Shown here: positions 47,350 through 56,267 of the stretch, piece after piece
Position numbering within the stretch: the first letter of the stretch is position 1
How the letters are laid out: each line of letters opens with the position of its first letter
Assembly (NCBI RefSeq): GCF_000812965.1
Contig: NZ_JSYN01000024.1
Location: 19,044-83,043, forward strand
Source: Pedobacter kyungheensis
GTDB taxonomy: Bacteria > Bacteroidota > Bacteroidia > Sphingobacteriales > Sphingobacteriaceae
Direction: 5' to 3'
Length of the DNA: 64,000 nucleotides
The notes under the pieces: generated by a model
What the model saw: the letters and a program-made list of their open reading frames with translations, nothing else
What the model was told of the DNA's origin: nothing
Databases searched by the model: none
Program-made: the position numbers and the translations under genes

Positions 47350-48827
47350 CTCACTTCCTGCATTAGCCTTTTAACCAGCTGAGAAAACAGGATTAAAGCC
47401 ACACCGGCTATTAACGAATACAGCGCCAGGGCTTTGTAACCTTCGGTATATGCCATTAATTTGGATGTAAGCGAAGCATTTTCGATGCTCGACATTTCTG
47501 CACCCAACTTTCCTGCGGCCAGTTGCCCAAAAGCACTCGATAAGAACCAGAGTCCCATCATCATCCCGAACATTCTTTTAGGCGAAAGTTTGGTAATAAT
47601 CGACATCCCGATAGGCCCCAGGCAAAGTTCGCCCAGTGTTAACAGTAAATAAGCAAAGGTAAATACATTTAATGAGCTAATGCCCTGTGCGTTGGCGAAG
47701 AAACGGGTAGCATAAAATGCATAAAAACTCAGCGCAAGTAAAAGAAAACCAATACCGAATTTAACTACCGTGTTAGGCTCAATTTTGCGTTTATATAAAC
47801 CCAACCACAAAATACCCACTATTGGACTAAATACAACCACAAAGAAAGAGTTTGCGCTATTGTTTACCACATTAGGATCGATGTTAAAAAAGAGGATTTT
47901 ATGGTCGAGGTTATCTTTAGCAAACAACGATAATGAACCACCACTTTGCTCAGAAATGGCCATAAAAATGAAATAACAGAAGATAAATACAAATGCTGCA
48001 AGTAATTTATACTGCGCCTTTTTATCTTTTATTTTAAAGGTTTCGTACAAAAAGTAAATCATGGCAATTACCCCAATGGTGTACATAAAGTAATCGGCAA
48101 AAACGGTGTTTTTTACCATGATGTAAATTAAGGGGATGCAGAGAATAGAGCCTACATATACAGAAATTTCGGCTACTCTTTGTTTCGCTTTTTTAAGGTG
48201 CAGTAAAGGCGAAATACCAATCGGCCCCAAATGTTTTTTGGTAAAAATAAATGTACCTAAACCAAACGCCATTACAAGCGCCGCTGATAAAAAGCACAGG
48301 TGCCAGTTGTAATATTTACCCAAATAAATACACATGGCACCACCCAATAGTCCGCCTATGTTAATACCTGCGTAAAATAAGCCATAGCCGGCATCGCGTC
48401 GGTTATCTTGCTCATGGTAAAGTTCGCCTACCATTGATGAGATATTGGGTTTAAAGAAACCTGTACCAATAATTGATAGGGTAATGCCCACATAAAACAA
48501 GTCCTGAGGCGAAAAAGCGAGGATCAGGTTCCCGATAATCATTAAAGAACCACCCCAGAAAAGTGATTTGCGGAAGCCCAAAATACGGTCGGCAAAAATA
48601 CCGCCGATAAAAGTAAATGCGTATACAAAAGCCTGGATAGCACCGTATTGCAAGTTCGATTTCTGGTCGCTAAGCCCAAGCTGGTCGACCATAAAAAAGG
48701 CCAGAACGCCCCGCATGCCGTAAAAACAAAAACGTTCCCACATTTCTACCAGCGACAGGTGCCAAAGTTGTTTAGGGTATTTACCCTCAAAGTTTTGGAT
48801 ATCTTCTATTGAAATTGTTTTTTCCAT
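47346..48827 (-). CDS. POT family proton-coupled oligopeptide transporter (1)
   Basis: 493 residues, inner-membrane MFS transporter of the POT/PTR2 family importing di- and tripeptides with protons. The family motif ExxER is E28-M-W-E31-R32 in transmembrane helix 1. GNGFFKPNIS-like motif appears as GTGFFKPNISSMVGELY, and the PTR2 phrase FYAGINIGGLLG follows. GELCLGPIGMSIITKLSP is the conserved second-half signature. It is the shortest of three POT genes in a row and lacks the long loops of the other two. The gap of 63 bases to the upstream POT gene holds a terminator hairpin, so this gene may depend on readthrough or its own promoter. Confidence 0.93.
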   Translation of the reverse strand: MEKTISIEDIQNFEGKYPKQLWHLSLVEMWERFCFYGMRGVLAFFMVDQLGLSDQKSNLQYGAIQAFVYAFTFIGGIFADRILGFRKSLFWGGSLMIIGNLILAFSPQDLFYVGITLSIIGTGFFKPNISSMVGELYHEQDNRRDAGYGLFYAGINIGGLLGGAMCIYLGKYYNWHLCFLSAALVMAFGLGTFIFTKKHLGPIGISPLLHLKKAKQRVAEISVYVGSILCIPLIYIMVKNTVFADYFMYTIGVIAMIYFLYETFKIKDKKAQYKLLAAFVFIFCYFIFMAISEQSGGSLSLFAKDNLDHKILFFNIDPNVVNNSANSFFVVVFSPIVGILWLGLYKRKIEPNTVVKFGIGFLLLALSFYAFYATRFFANAQGISSLNVFTFAYLLLTLGELCLGPIGMSIITKLSPKRMFGMMMGLWFLSSAFGQLAAGKLGAEMSSIENASLTSKLMAYTEGYKALALYSLIAGVALILFSQLVKRLMQEVR

Positions 48828-48845
48828 GAAATTGGTTTAAAAATG

Positions 48846-48874
48846 AAAAGCCCGATCAGGAACCGGGCTTTTTT
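48846..48874 (-). terminator. Hairpin terminator between POT genes
   Basis: 9-bp arms AAAAGCCCG/CGGGCTTTT around a 9-base loop. On the minus strand the stem is followed by TTTTCATTTTT; on the plus strand by TTTTTT. Placed just after the 544-residue transporter gene. Confidence 0.75.
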
Positions 48875-48890
48875 AATTATTTGGTATGCA

Positions 48891-50525
48891 TTAATCCAGT
48901 ATATCCTGGTGCATCATTTTTTGTAGTTTTTTAGTAATCGCGAATAAGATCAAAGATGCAATTCCGGCCATCACCACAAACATCATGAAAAATTCGTATA
49001 ACGAGTTGATCTGGATGCCTAAAATAGATTGATATTCGAAAGGGATTTTTAAATCTTTAAGTTTAGCCAGTTCTGCAGCTGTAGGGCTAACTGTTTTAGA
49101 TAAAATAGGTTGAAGGTTAATTCCCGCATCGGCTGCTTGTTTAATTTCAGCAGTTCCCGGAGGGTATAAACTACTTAAAATACCTGCAAATTTGTTTGCT
49201 GCAGCGTTAGCCAAAAACCAAACAGCCATTAATAACGAGCCGAATTTTAATGGAGCCAGCTTATTTACCAACGATAAACCAATAGGAGATAAGCAAAGTT
49301 CGCCGCAGGTGTGCAAAGCATACATACCAATTAACCACATCATACTTACTTTGGTTGATGAAGACACATCTTTAACACCAAAAGCAATCCAGAAGTAACC
49401 TAAAGCCAGTAACAATAAACCGATGGCCATTTTAGTTGGCGAGGAAGGTTCTTTTTTACCCAGTTTAATCCATAACCAGGCAAATATAGGTGCAAACGCT
49501 ACTACGAAAATTGAGTTTAACGAAGCAAAAATACTAGCTGGTACCGTTAAAAAGCCTAAATCTCTCTGGGTTTGCTCTGCAGCGAAGAAGGTTAACGATG
49601 CGCCTGCCTGCTCGAAGGCACTCCAGAAAAAGATAACGAAGAAGGCAACGATAAAGATTACGCCAATACGTTGTTTTTCAATTTTGCTTAATGTACTGTC
49701 AGAGAAGATGATAAAAGCGATAAACAATACCGAAGCTATCAATAAATAGGTTAAGAAGCTGAATACTTTGGCATCAACATAAAATAAGCCAATCATTAAG
49801 GCCGAAAAGGCTGCTAATCCGAAACCAATAACCAAAGGGTTTAAGGCCGCTTTAGGCGTGCCGGCAGGTACCTGGCCTAATTCTTTGCCATCTGGCGCTA
49901 CCACATATTTTTTCTGAAATAAAATCTGTACCAAAACACCCAGCAGCATGGCTATACCACCTGCAAAAAATGCCCATTTAAAATCAAGCGGATTGCCTGT
50001 ATCGCCTAAAAAGCCACATACTATTGGTCCTAAGGCGCCACCTACGTTAATACCCATGTAAAAAATGGTATAAGCAGCATCGCTTCTTTTATCGCCTTTC
50101 GGGTATAACTGACCTACTAATGAAGAGATATTGGGTTTAAAGAATCCGTTTCCGGCGATCATAAATCCTAAACCTGTAAAAAACAGGAAGGTTGACAGTT
50201 GTTCGTTAGTATGGTATAAAGTTGCGCAAAAGAAAAGGATAAATTCGCCCAGGGCCATCATTAAGCCACCCGTAATAATCGATTTTTTATTTCCCCAGTA
50301 ACGGTCGGCAATGTAACCGCCAATTAGTGGTGTTAAATAAACCAATCCGGTGTAACTGCCATACAGGTTAGAGGCAAAAGCTTTATCAAAAAGCAGGGCT
50401 TTGGTCATAAATAGAACCAGGATTGCCCGCATACCATAGTAGTTAAAACGCTCCCACATCTCTGTGGCAAATAGCACATATAACCCTTTCGGATGGCCAG
50501 TAGATTGATTTGGTGTTGATGTCAT
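48891..50525 (-). CDS. POT family proton-coupled oligopeptide transporter (2)
   Basis: 544 residues, POT/PTR2 family. ExxER motif E22-M-W-E25-R26 followed by FNYYGMRAILVLF. GNGFFKPNISSLVGQLYPKGD and FYMGINVGGALGP are the classic PTR2 signature regions; CGELCLSPIGLSLVNKLAP is the second-half motif. An extra segment of about 60 residues (PPGTAEIKQAADAG to PFEYQSIL) is inserted between the last helices and is rich in Ala and Lys. The 43-base gap to the upstream POT gene has no terminator, so the two are likely cotranscribed. Transports small peptides across the inner membrane. Confidence 0.94.
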   Translation of the reverse strand: MTSTPNQSTGHPKGLYVLFATEMWERFNYYGMRAILVLFMTKALLFDKAFASNLYGSYTGLVYLTPLIGGYIADRYWGNKKSIITGGLMMALGEFILFFCATLYHTNEQLSTFLFFTGLGFMIAGNGFFKPNISSLVGQLYPKGDKRSDAAYTIFYMGINVGGALGPIVCGFLGDTGNPLDFKWAFFAGGIAMLLGVLVQILFQKKYVVAPDGKELGQVPAGTPKAALNPLVIGFGLAAFSALMIGLFYVDAKVFSFLTYLLIASVLFIAFIIFSDSTLSKIEKQRIGVIFIVAFFVIFFWSAFEQAGASLTFFAAEQTQRDLGFLTVPASIFASLNSIFVVAFAPIFAWLWIKLGKKEPSSPTKMAIGLLLLALGYFWIAFGVKDVSSSTKVSMMWLIGMYALHTCGELCLSPIGLSLVNKLAPLKFGSLLMAVWFLANAAANKFAGILSSLYPPGTAEIKQAADAGINLQPILSKTVSPTAAELAKLKDLKIPFEYQSILGIQINSLYEFFMMFVVMAGIASLILFAITKKLQKMMHQDILD

Positions 50526-50568
50526 ATTCAGTTTCAGTTTGTTTTAGTTGTTTATGTAATCAATATTT

Positions 50569-52230
50569 TTATTTAATTCCGTATGCTTTCATGATGTTGT
50601 TGAGCCATTTGAGCAGCATTAAACCGATGATGGCAGAACCCATCAGCAGCGAAAAATTTACCCAAAAGAAATTGGCTTTGTCTTCGTAGGTATCCCACAA
50701 GGTGGCCAGTACACCCGAAAGTTTATTGCCAATTGAGGTAGAAACAAACCAGCCGCCCATCATAAGCGAAGTAATTCTAACAGGGCTTAGTTTAGATACG
50801 AGCGATAATCCCATAGGACTTAAGAACAATTCGCCAATGGTAATAATTCCATAGGTGCCCATGAGCCAGAGTACCGATACTTTTTCGGCTCCGTTTTTAC
50901 CTACATATACAGCGGTAACCATTACCAATACAGAAAGTGCCGATATAAAAATTCCGAAAATAATTTTACTGGCGGTACTGGGTTCTTTTCCGTTACGGCG
51001 AAGCCAGGTAAAGAAAGCTACAACCAGGGGCGTAAGCAAAATTACCCATGCCGGATTGATAGATTGACTTAAATTGGTAGCCCAGAGTTCTACACCGCCG
51101 CCATCTTGTGGCAATTCGGCTGCAGGTACATTTTTAAAATAAGTTGGGTAATTGTATTCTTTCTGAACAACGCCATCCACTTTCTGCAGGCGAAAAGCAT
51201 GGTCGTAAAGGGCTACGCTATCTTTTTGGTAAGTTAAATTTTGAGACAGGCTTAAGTTCGAAAAGGCATTTTTAGCTGTGGTGTTGGTTAAGCTCCGATC
51301 GGTATAGCGGTCGGCCCAGGTGGTTAATGCAGTGCCATTTTGTTTAAAAACAGCCCAGAATAAAATTACCACCACAAATATGGTCAACAATGCTGCAATA
51401 GGCCGTTTTTCTTCCTTGCTGGCCTTGAAAAATAAAGTGCTGTAAAAGTAGATTACAGGGAAACAGGCAAATATAAATGCATCGGTACTGGTAGAACCTA
51501 CCAACGGATGACCGATGAGTTTGCTAGGCAGCACCCAGCCAATTACACCAGCAATAATAGATGGCAGTAAAATAAGCAGGCAGATTTTAAGAAAAGACAT
51601 ATCGCCTTCGGCCATACCTTTCTTAATATCGAATGCCCGGTAGTGTTTAAGCCCGCTGATGAATACTACCACACCGATAAACATACCTACACCGGCAGCA
51701 AAGAAAGCATATTCCCAACCCAGCATAATATAAAGGGCTGCGCCAAAAAAGTTGCAGATAAATGCACCTACATTAATACCCATGTAAAAGATATTGTAGC
51801 CATCGTCTTTTTTTGCCTGGTATTCGGGGGTAGAATAAATGTTTCCGAGCAGGGTAGAGATATTGGGTTTAAAGAAACCATTGCCCAGAATTACCAGGGT
51901 CATGGCCAGGTAGAGCATGGGTAAGCTGTGAACGCCCATCAGGCAATAGCCGGCACCCATCATCAGGCCACCAATAATGATCGATTTGGCATAACCCAGG
52001 TAGCGGTCGGCAATAAGTCCGCCTAAAAATGGTGTTAAAAATACTAAGGCTATAAATGTGCCGTATAAATCGGCCGATTCGGCTTCAGTCATGGCGAAGC
52101 CTGTTTTTACATCCTTTAAATAGAGTGTAAAAATGCCAATCATTAAATAATAGCCAAAACGTTCCCACATTTCGGATAAAAATAGAAATTTTAACCCCTT
52201 GGGATGTTTAGTTTGGTTTGTTGTGGGCAT
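50569..52230 (-). CDS. POT family proton-coupled oligopeptide transporter (3)
   Basis: 553 residues, first gene of the transporter trio. ExxER motif E20-M-W-E23-R24, then FGYYLMIGIFTLYL. GNGFFKPNISTLLGNIY and FYMGINVGAFICN are PTR2 signatures; GELFLSPMGLSLVSKLSP is the second-half motif. It carries an insert of about 90 residues (from WADRYTDRS to ELWATNLSQS), probably an external loop, not present in the other two paralogues. The three differ enough in loop structure to suggest different peptide preferences rather than a recent triplication. A possible promoter lies at 52251-52282. Confidence 0.94.
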   Translation of the reverse strand: MPTTNQTKHPKGLKFLFLSEMWERFGYYLMIGIFTLYLKDVKTGFAMTEAESADLYGTFIALVFLTPFLGGLIADRYLGYAKSIIIGGLMMGAGYCLMGVHSLPMLYLAMTLVILGNGFFKPNISTLLGNIYSTPEYQAKKDDGYNIFYMGINVGAFICNFFGAALYIMLGWEYAFFAAGVGMFIGVVVFISGLKHYRAFDIKKGMAEGDMSFLKICLLILLPSIIAGVIGWVLPSKLIGHPLVGSTSTDAFIFACFPVIYFYSTLFFKASKEEKRPIAALLTIFVVVILFWAVFKQNGTALTTWADRYTDRSLTNTTAKNAFSNLSLSQNLTYQKDSVALYDHAFRLQKVDGVVQKEYNYPTYFKNVPAAELPQDGGGVELWATNLSQSINPAWVILLTPLVVAFFTWLRRNGKEPSTASKIIFGIFISALSVLVMVTAVYVGKNGAEKVSVLWLMGTYGIITIGELFLSPMGLSLVSKLSPVRITSLMMGGWFVSTSIGNKLSGVLATLWDTYEDKANFFWVNFSLLMGSAIIGLMLLKWLNNIMKAYGIK

Positions 52231-52250
52231 TTATTGGACATTTTTAAGGC

Positions 52251-52282
52251 GCAATATAGCGAGTGAAGGCCATTCTGGCAAA
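52251..52282 (-). promoter_or_regulatory. Possible promoter of the POT transporter genes
   Basis: On the minus strand TTTG, a 20-base spacer and TATATTGC, an imperfect match to TTTG-N19-TAnnTTTG, about 20 bases before the start codon. Confidence 0.35.
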
Positions 52283-52330
52283 TTTTTAACTCAGCGCCAT
52301 GGTAATGAAGTTGTTAAGTTTTGTTAAAAA

Positions 52331-53233
52331 TTAAAACTTCCTGATTGGTTTAATATTTTTCTTTGGATCTGCATAAAGCTCATCGTTCGAATTGGCCTCG
52401 TTATTAAGTGTAAGCTCTTCCTGCAATTTTAATTTGCCGCCAATGATTTTGAAACCATCAAAAGTGCCATCCGATCCGTAAAATTCAGGTTTTCCTTTTA
52501 TTTCGGGATCAAAAGAACCCAGATGGTCGAATACAATCATGCCTGCTTTTAAGTCGGTTTTAAGCATCATGGCATTCGATTTGGCGTATTCGAATATTAC
52601 CCTGTTTTTCCCTTTCAATTCTTTTCCGTCGAAAACCGGCGCTCCAAAAGTTACATTATCCTTATCAAAGGAAAGGATTTCGATTACTTTTTTGGTGGTT
52701 GCCTGTGTGTTTCCTTTCCAGCCTAACAATACATAATATGGTAAGCGGTTTCCGCTGGTTACGGGTATAATTTCGTAATAGCGGGCACCAAACCATTTCT
52801 GATTGTTCGTTACCACATTCGGATCGTTCATGTTCTCCGTTTGATCGATTAGCGGATAGAGTTTTAACGGCCCATTTTTGGTATTCATCTGGATGGTACC
52901 ATAGTAACGGTAGCTGCCATTTTCGAGCTGTACATACCAGGTTAAAGTTCTGAAAGCCTGATCGGGAGATTTAATTACCGAAACGGTTTTTAACGAATCG
53001 AAAGGGTAGGCAAAAGAATTGGGTGTTTTTAAGGCTTCTACCAATAGCTTAACAAACCTGCCATTGCTTTCGAGCTTTTCATTATCGCTTAATGCATTTA
53101 CTGTAGCTGTAGAAATTTTGATCAGCGAATCCTGAAATACGTTCAGTTTATTAGGAGCCTGTTGTGCTTGTACATTAAAGCTCAGCAGGCCAGTAAATAG
53201 CAGGGAAAGCAACTTTAGATTCTTCATTATCAT
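52331..53233 (-). CDS. Secreted protein of unknown function
   Basis: 300 residues (298 if the second Met is used). A signal peptide is clear (LKLLSLLFTGLLSFNVQAQ, cleavage near QAQ-QAP), so it is periplasmic or outer-surface. No lipobox Cys and no catalytic motif that I recognise. The body is a mixed, mostly beta-looking protein (WYVQLENGSYRYYGTIQM, PYYVLLGWKGN, KGKNRVIFEYAKS, MIVFDHLG) and reads like conserved hypothetical proteins of Sphingobacteriaceae. It lies between the thiolase and POT genes, all on the minus strand, but 100-base and 33-base gaps give no functional link. I do not recognise the family. Confidence 0.75.
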   Translation of the reverse strand: MIMKNLKLLSLLFTGLLSFNVQAQQAPNKLNVFQDSLIKISTATVNALSDNEKLESNGRFVKLLVEALKTPNSFAYPFDSLKTVSVIKSPDQAFRTLTWYVQLENGSYRYYGTIQMNTKNGPLKLYPLIDQTENMNDPNVVTNNQKWFGARYYEIIPVTSGNRLPYYVLLGWKGNTQATTKKVIEILSFDKDNVTFGAPVFDGKELKGKNRVIFEYAKSNAMMLKTDLKAGMIVFDHLGSFDPEIKGKPEFYGSDGTFDGFKIIGGKLKLQEELTLNNEANSNDELYADPKKNIKPIRKF

Positions 53234-53266
53234 GCTTAAACGGGTATTTTACAGCTATCAGTATGT

Positions 53267-54445
53267 TTATGCTATTTTTTCTATTACCAGTGCGCTGGCA
53301 CCACCACCGCCGTTACAAATTCCGGCTACGCCAATTTTGCCATCGTTTTGTGCCAGTACCGAAAGGAGGGTAACCACAATGCGGGCACCTGATGCTCCCA
53401 GCGGGTGACCTAATGATACAGCACCACCATTTACGTTTACCTGGCTATCGTTTAAACCGAGCAATTGGTTGTTGGCAATAGAAACCACCGAGAAAGCCTC
53501 GTTAATTTCGAAAAAATCGACAGCTTTTATGTCAATATTGGCTTTATGCAAAGCCAGCGGAATCGCTTTTGAAGGAGCGGTAGTAAACCACTCTGGTGCT
53601 TGCTGGGCATCGGCATAGCCTAATATTTTGGCCAGCGGTTTTATACCCAGTTCTTTTGCTTTATCGGCACTCATTAAAACCAATGCTGCTGCGCCATCAT
53701 TCAGGGTAGAGGCATTTGCGGCCGTAACCGTTCCGTCTTTTTTAAAAACGGGCTTTAGTGCTGGTATTTTATCAAATTTAACTGCTGTAGGCTCGTCGTC
53801 GGTATCAATTAAAGTAACCTCGCCCTTGCGGTCTTTTACTTCTACGGCTACAATTTCGCCGGCAAATTTTCCTGCAGTTTGTGCTGCCTGAGCTCTTTTG
53901 TATGAGTTAATGGCAAAATCGTCTTGTGCTTCGCGGCTAATGTTACACTCAGTAGCGCAAAGTTCTGCTGCCGATCCCATGTGATAATCGTTGTAAACAT
54001 CCCACAAGCCATCTTTTACCAATCCGTCAGTCACTTGCCCGTGACCTAAGCGATAGCCATTTCTTGCTTTATCGAGGTAGTAGGGTACATTGCTCATGCT
54101 TTCCATACCACCGGCTACAATAATATCGTTATCGCCATTGGCAATGCTTTGTGCAGCCAGCATAATGGCTTTGGTGCCCGATGCGCATACCTTATTTATA
54201 GTGGTAGCCGGTAAATCGGGCAAGCCGGCAAACTTGGCAGCCTGCGTGGCAGGGGCCTGACCTAAATTGGCCGATAAAACGTTGCCCATGTACACTTCCT
54301 GAATCTGTTCGGGCTTTAAACCTGCTTTTTCTATAGCCGCTTTAATGGCAAAACCGCCAAGCTGGGTAGCCGAAAACTGGGCTAAAGCACCACCAAAACT
54401 GCCAATAGGCGTTCTAACAGCCGATACGATTACAACTTCTTTCAT
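53267..54445 (-). CDS. Acetyl-CoA C-acetyltransferase (thiolase)
   Basis: 392 residues, the usual thiolase length. The nucleophile is C87 in INKVCASGTKA. The second catalytic set is present: NEAFSVVS, GHPLGASGAR (His) and the C-terminal GICNGGGGA (Cys). VRTPIGSFGG near the N-terminus is typical of biosynthetic-type acetoacetyl-CoA thiolases. It joins two acetyl-CoA to acetoacetyl-CoA, or cleaves in reverse, in the cytoplasm. No fatty-acid or mevalonate genes are adjacent, so the pathway cannot be told from context. It has its own 5' region; the next gene upstream is more than 850 bases away. Confidence 0.95.
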   Translation of the reverse strand: MKEVVIVSAVRTPIGSFGGALAQFSATQLGGFAIKAAIEKAGLKPEQIQEVYMGNVLSANLGQAPATQAAKFAGLPDLPATTINKVCASGTKAIMLAAQSIANGDNDIIVAGGMESMSNVPYYLDKARNGYRLGHGQVTDGLVKDGLWDVYNDYHMGSAAELCATECNISREAQDDFAINSYKRAQAAQTAGKFAGEIVAVEVKDRKGEVTLIDTDDEPTAVKFDKIPALKPVFKKDGTVTAANASTLNDGAAALVLMSADKAKELGIKPLAKILGYADAQQAPEWFTTAPSKAIPLALHKANIDIKAVDFFEINEAFSVVSIANNQLLGLNDSQVNVNGGAVSLGHPLGASGARIVVTLLSVLAQNDGKIGVAGICNGGGGASALVIEKIA

Positions 54446-54536
54446 GTAAACTAAATTTTTTATGAATTTTTGGTTAGGCCGCTAAGTTAGTTAAACGTTA
54501 GAGGTTTGCAAAACCAATGTGGCTTAAATAATAAAA

Positions 54537-54677
54537 GAAGTTAAGTTTAAACCGGCAGGGTATATATAAAATTGCGTTGAAAAGAAGTCAAGTTTAAACT
54601 GGTAGGATGCATATAAAACTTGCGATGAAAGAAGTCAAGTTTAAACCGGCAGGATGCATATAAAACTTGACTTCTTT
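54537..54677. repeat. Three tandem copies of a 47-bp repeat
   Basis: Units start at 54537, 54584 and 54631 with GAAGTCAAGTTTAAAC or close variants and contain CCGGCAGGATGCATATAAAA. Each unit carries a dyad CAAGTTT/AAACTTG. The last unit ends in AACTTGACTTC, which completes a longer hairpin with its own start. No gene covers it. Confidence 0.85.
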
Positions 54678-54826
54678 GGTAAGTAAATATTTTTTTGAAA
54701 ATGTGTGTTCCAGTGTTCATGGCAGTCTTTAGTCCTGCTATCCCTCCAAGTCCTCACTCATGCTTCGCTCCGGGCTTTCCGTTCTATCAGGTTTTTTGGG
54801 CAAAGCCTGTGGTTCTTAGTACGAAG

Positions 54827-54896
54827 AAACCTCGCAGGTTTTAAAAACCTGCGAGGTTTAATTCGGCGTTTATGTTATTTAAAACCTGCGAGGTTT
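54827..54896. repeat. Palindromic intergenic repeat (CCTCGCAGG type)
   Basis: AAACCTCGCAGGTTTT and its reverse complement AAAACCTGCGAGGTTT form a 16-bp hairpin (54827-54859). A third half copy is at 54881-54896. This family of palindromes is common between genes in Bacteroidota. Confidence 0.8.
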
Positions 54897-54927
54897 CTAT
54901 GGCGGTGGGTTTTTGCGTTAGGGATTT

Positions 54928-55092
54928 CTATGGCATAATCAAGGAAAGAGTATAGTTTTTTTCATAAGGGCTATTTCTTTTGATCACGGCTAAAGCCAAA
55001 GCAAGTAGTTTGTTCCTTACGGCATTAATAACGGACATTTTATGTTTTCCTTCGCTAACTTTTCTCTTGAAATAATCCTTTTTTGTTTGGGA
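54928..55092 (-). pseudogene. C-terminal remnant of an IS110-family transposase
   Basis: On the minus strand a frame ending at the TAG at 54928-54930 reads YFKRKVSEGKHKMSVINAVR followed by NKLL and AVIKRNSPYEKNY. The phrase of K, EGK, M, NAVRNKLL and a final PYEK is the end of IS110/IS1111 transposases (Transposase_20 domain). Homology stops at about 55092, where unrelated repeat DNA begins, so the catalytic DEDD domain is lost. About 55 codons survive and it cannot be functional. No terminal repeats are recognisable. Confidence 0.7.
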
Positions 55093-55137
55093 ACGTCATC
55101 TCGGATTTGTCATCAATAACGGATCCCAAAAGAAATT

Positions 55138-55239
55138 CGTCATTGCGAGGAGGAACGACGAAGCAATCTTACAACTATAGGTTTACAGCGACCGCATTAA
55201 GATTGCTTCGTCGGCTGAAAAAGCCTTCTCGCAATGACG
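55138..55239. repeat. 102-bp palindromic element (CGTCATTGCGAG type)
   Basis: Outer arms CGTCATTGCGAG (55138-55149) and CTCGCAATGACG (55228-55239); inner arms CGACGAAGCAATCTT and AAGATTGCTTCGTCG (55156-55170, 55199-55213). This is a widespread MITE/REP-like element seen in many bacteria, including Bacteroidota. With 54446-54536 and 54678-54826, where nothing else was identified, it completes the 857-base gene-free stretch. Confidence 0.85.
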
Positions 55240-55255
55240 ATAATGTAAGAAAAGG

Positions 55256-55290
55256 TTAAAAAACAAAGTGCCACCTTTCGGCGGCACTTT
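55256..55290 (-). terminator. Terminator of the Sus locus / metallophosphoesterase gene
   Basis: On the minus strand an 11-bp stem (one G-U pair) closes a GAAA tetraloop (arms 55280-55290 and 55265-55275) and is followed by a T-rich tract TTTGTTTTTT. It is 13 bases past the metallophosphoesterase stop. Confidence 0.9.
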
Positions 55291-55302
55291 ATCAACAGTA
55301 GC

Positions 55303-56223
55303 TTAACTTTCTGTTTCTACTATATATTTGTTTTCGAGCGTACCATCACTATACAACTTTAAAATGGCATATCCGGGAGGTGTTTCCTGGTAATAATAAG
55401 GCTGGGCAGAACGTTTATCGCCTTTACCCCACCAAAAACCACTCATGGCGCCGTTGCAATAATATTCTACGCCATTGTACCAGGCCCTATCCAGCAGATG
55501 CTGGTGACCACTGAGACAAACCTTCACCTTATCTTTATGCTTATAAAAAAGCTGTTTCAATTCTTTATGATCGCCATGCTGGCCACCTTCCCAGGTACCG
55601 GTTACGGTAAGGATGGGGTAATGCGACATGAGCAGTACCGGCGTATTTGCAGGCAGTTTTTCTAATTCGGATTCCAGCCACTTGTATTGCTCGGCATCTA
55701 AAGCGGTATTTTTATTATTTCCATCTAAAATGATAAAATGCCAGCCATTTTTACTGAAACTATAATAGCGGTTAGGTATTTTAAGCCTTTTTACTACATA
55801 ATCTTTACCGTACATTTCATCGTCTTTTGAAGGGGCTGCCCACCAGATATCGTGATTGCCGATACAGCTGTGCAGTTCGTAGCCATCAAGCTGTTTAATG
55901 CATTTATCCCAAATCGCCCATTGCTCTACCACTCTTTCGCGAGTGATATCATTATAATCGGCAGCATGGATGCTATCGCCTCCGTTAAGGAAAAAGTCGA
56001 CTTTCAAATCCTTAATTTTTTGCAGGCATTTCTCAAACCTGGCTGGCGCATTATCGCCCTCACGAATGTGCACATCGGTAATATGGGCGACGGTTAAAAC
56101 CAGCTTCTTTTTTTTATCTTTTTCGGCAGGTGCAGTTGAAGCAACCGCTTTTAAATCGCCCAGGGCTAATGCAGCAGTAGCCAAAGGCAGTGCTTTTAAT
56201 AAACTTCTTCTTTTCATGTTCAT
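55303..56223 (-). CDS. Tat-exported calcineurin-like metallophosphoesterase
   Basis: 306 residues. N-terminal MKRRSLLKALPLATAALALG is a twin-arginine-type signal peptide, so it is probably folded with metals in the cytoplasm and exported. All five metallophosphoesterase motifs are visible: D50-V-H52, G-D83, GN123-H124-D, H201 in MSHYP, and GH240-Q-H242. It should hydrolyse phosphomonoesters or diesters with a two-metal centre. It lies after SusD on the same strand, separated by a 98-bp palindromic element, and may be the degradative enzyme of that uptake locus. The closest functional class (phosphodiesterase, phosphatase or nucleotidase) cannot be told from sequence alone. Confidence 0.9.
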   Translation of the reverse strand: MNMKRRSLLKALPLATAALALGDLKAVASTAPAEKDKKKKLVLTVAHITDVHIREGDNAPARFEKCLQKIKDLKVDFFLNGGDSIHAADYNDITRERVVEQWAIWDKCIKQLDGYELHSCIGNHDIWWAAPSKDDEMYGKDYVVKRLKIPNRYYSFSKNGWHFIILDGNNKNTALDAEQYKWLESELEKLPANTPVLLMSHYPILTVTGTWEGGQHGDHKELKQLFYKHKDKVKVCLSGHQHLLDRAWYNGVEYYCNGAMSGFWWGKGDKRSAQPYYYQETPPGYAILKLYSDGTLENKYIVETES

Positions 56224-56267
56224 TTGTGTTTTGTGTTAAAGAGATCGCTATTTCAACCTCAAGAAAT

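Noticed and set aside
54537..54677. CRISPR array
   Set aside because: The 47-bp units are directly adjacent with no unique spacers, there are only three, and no cas genes are near.
54705..54938. 77-codon plus-strand frame upstream of the thiolase
   Set aside because: It lies over palindromic repeats and the transposase remnant on the other strand; composition is repeat-like.
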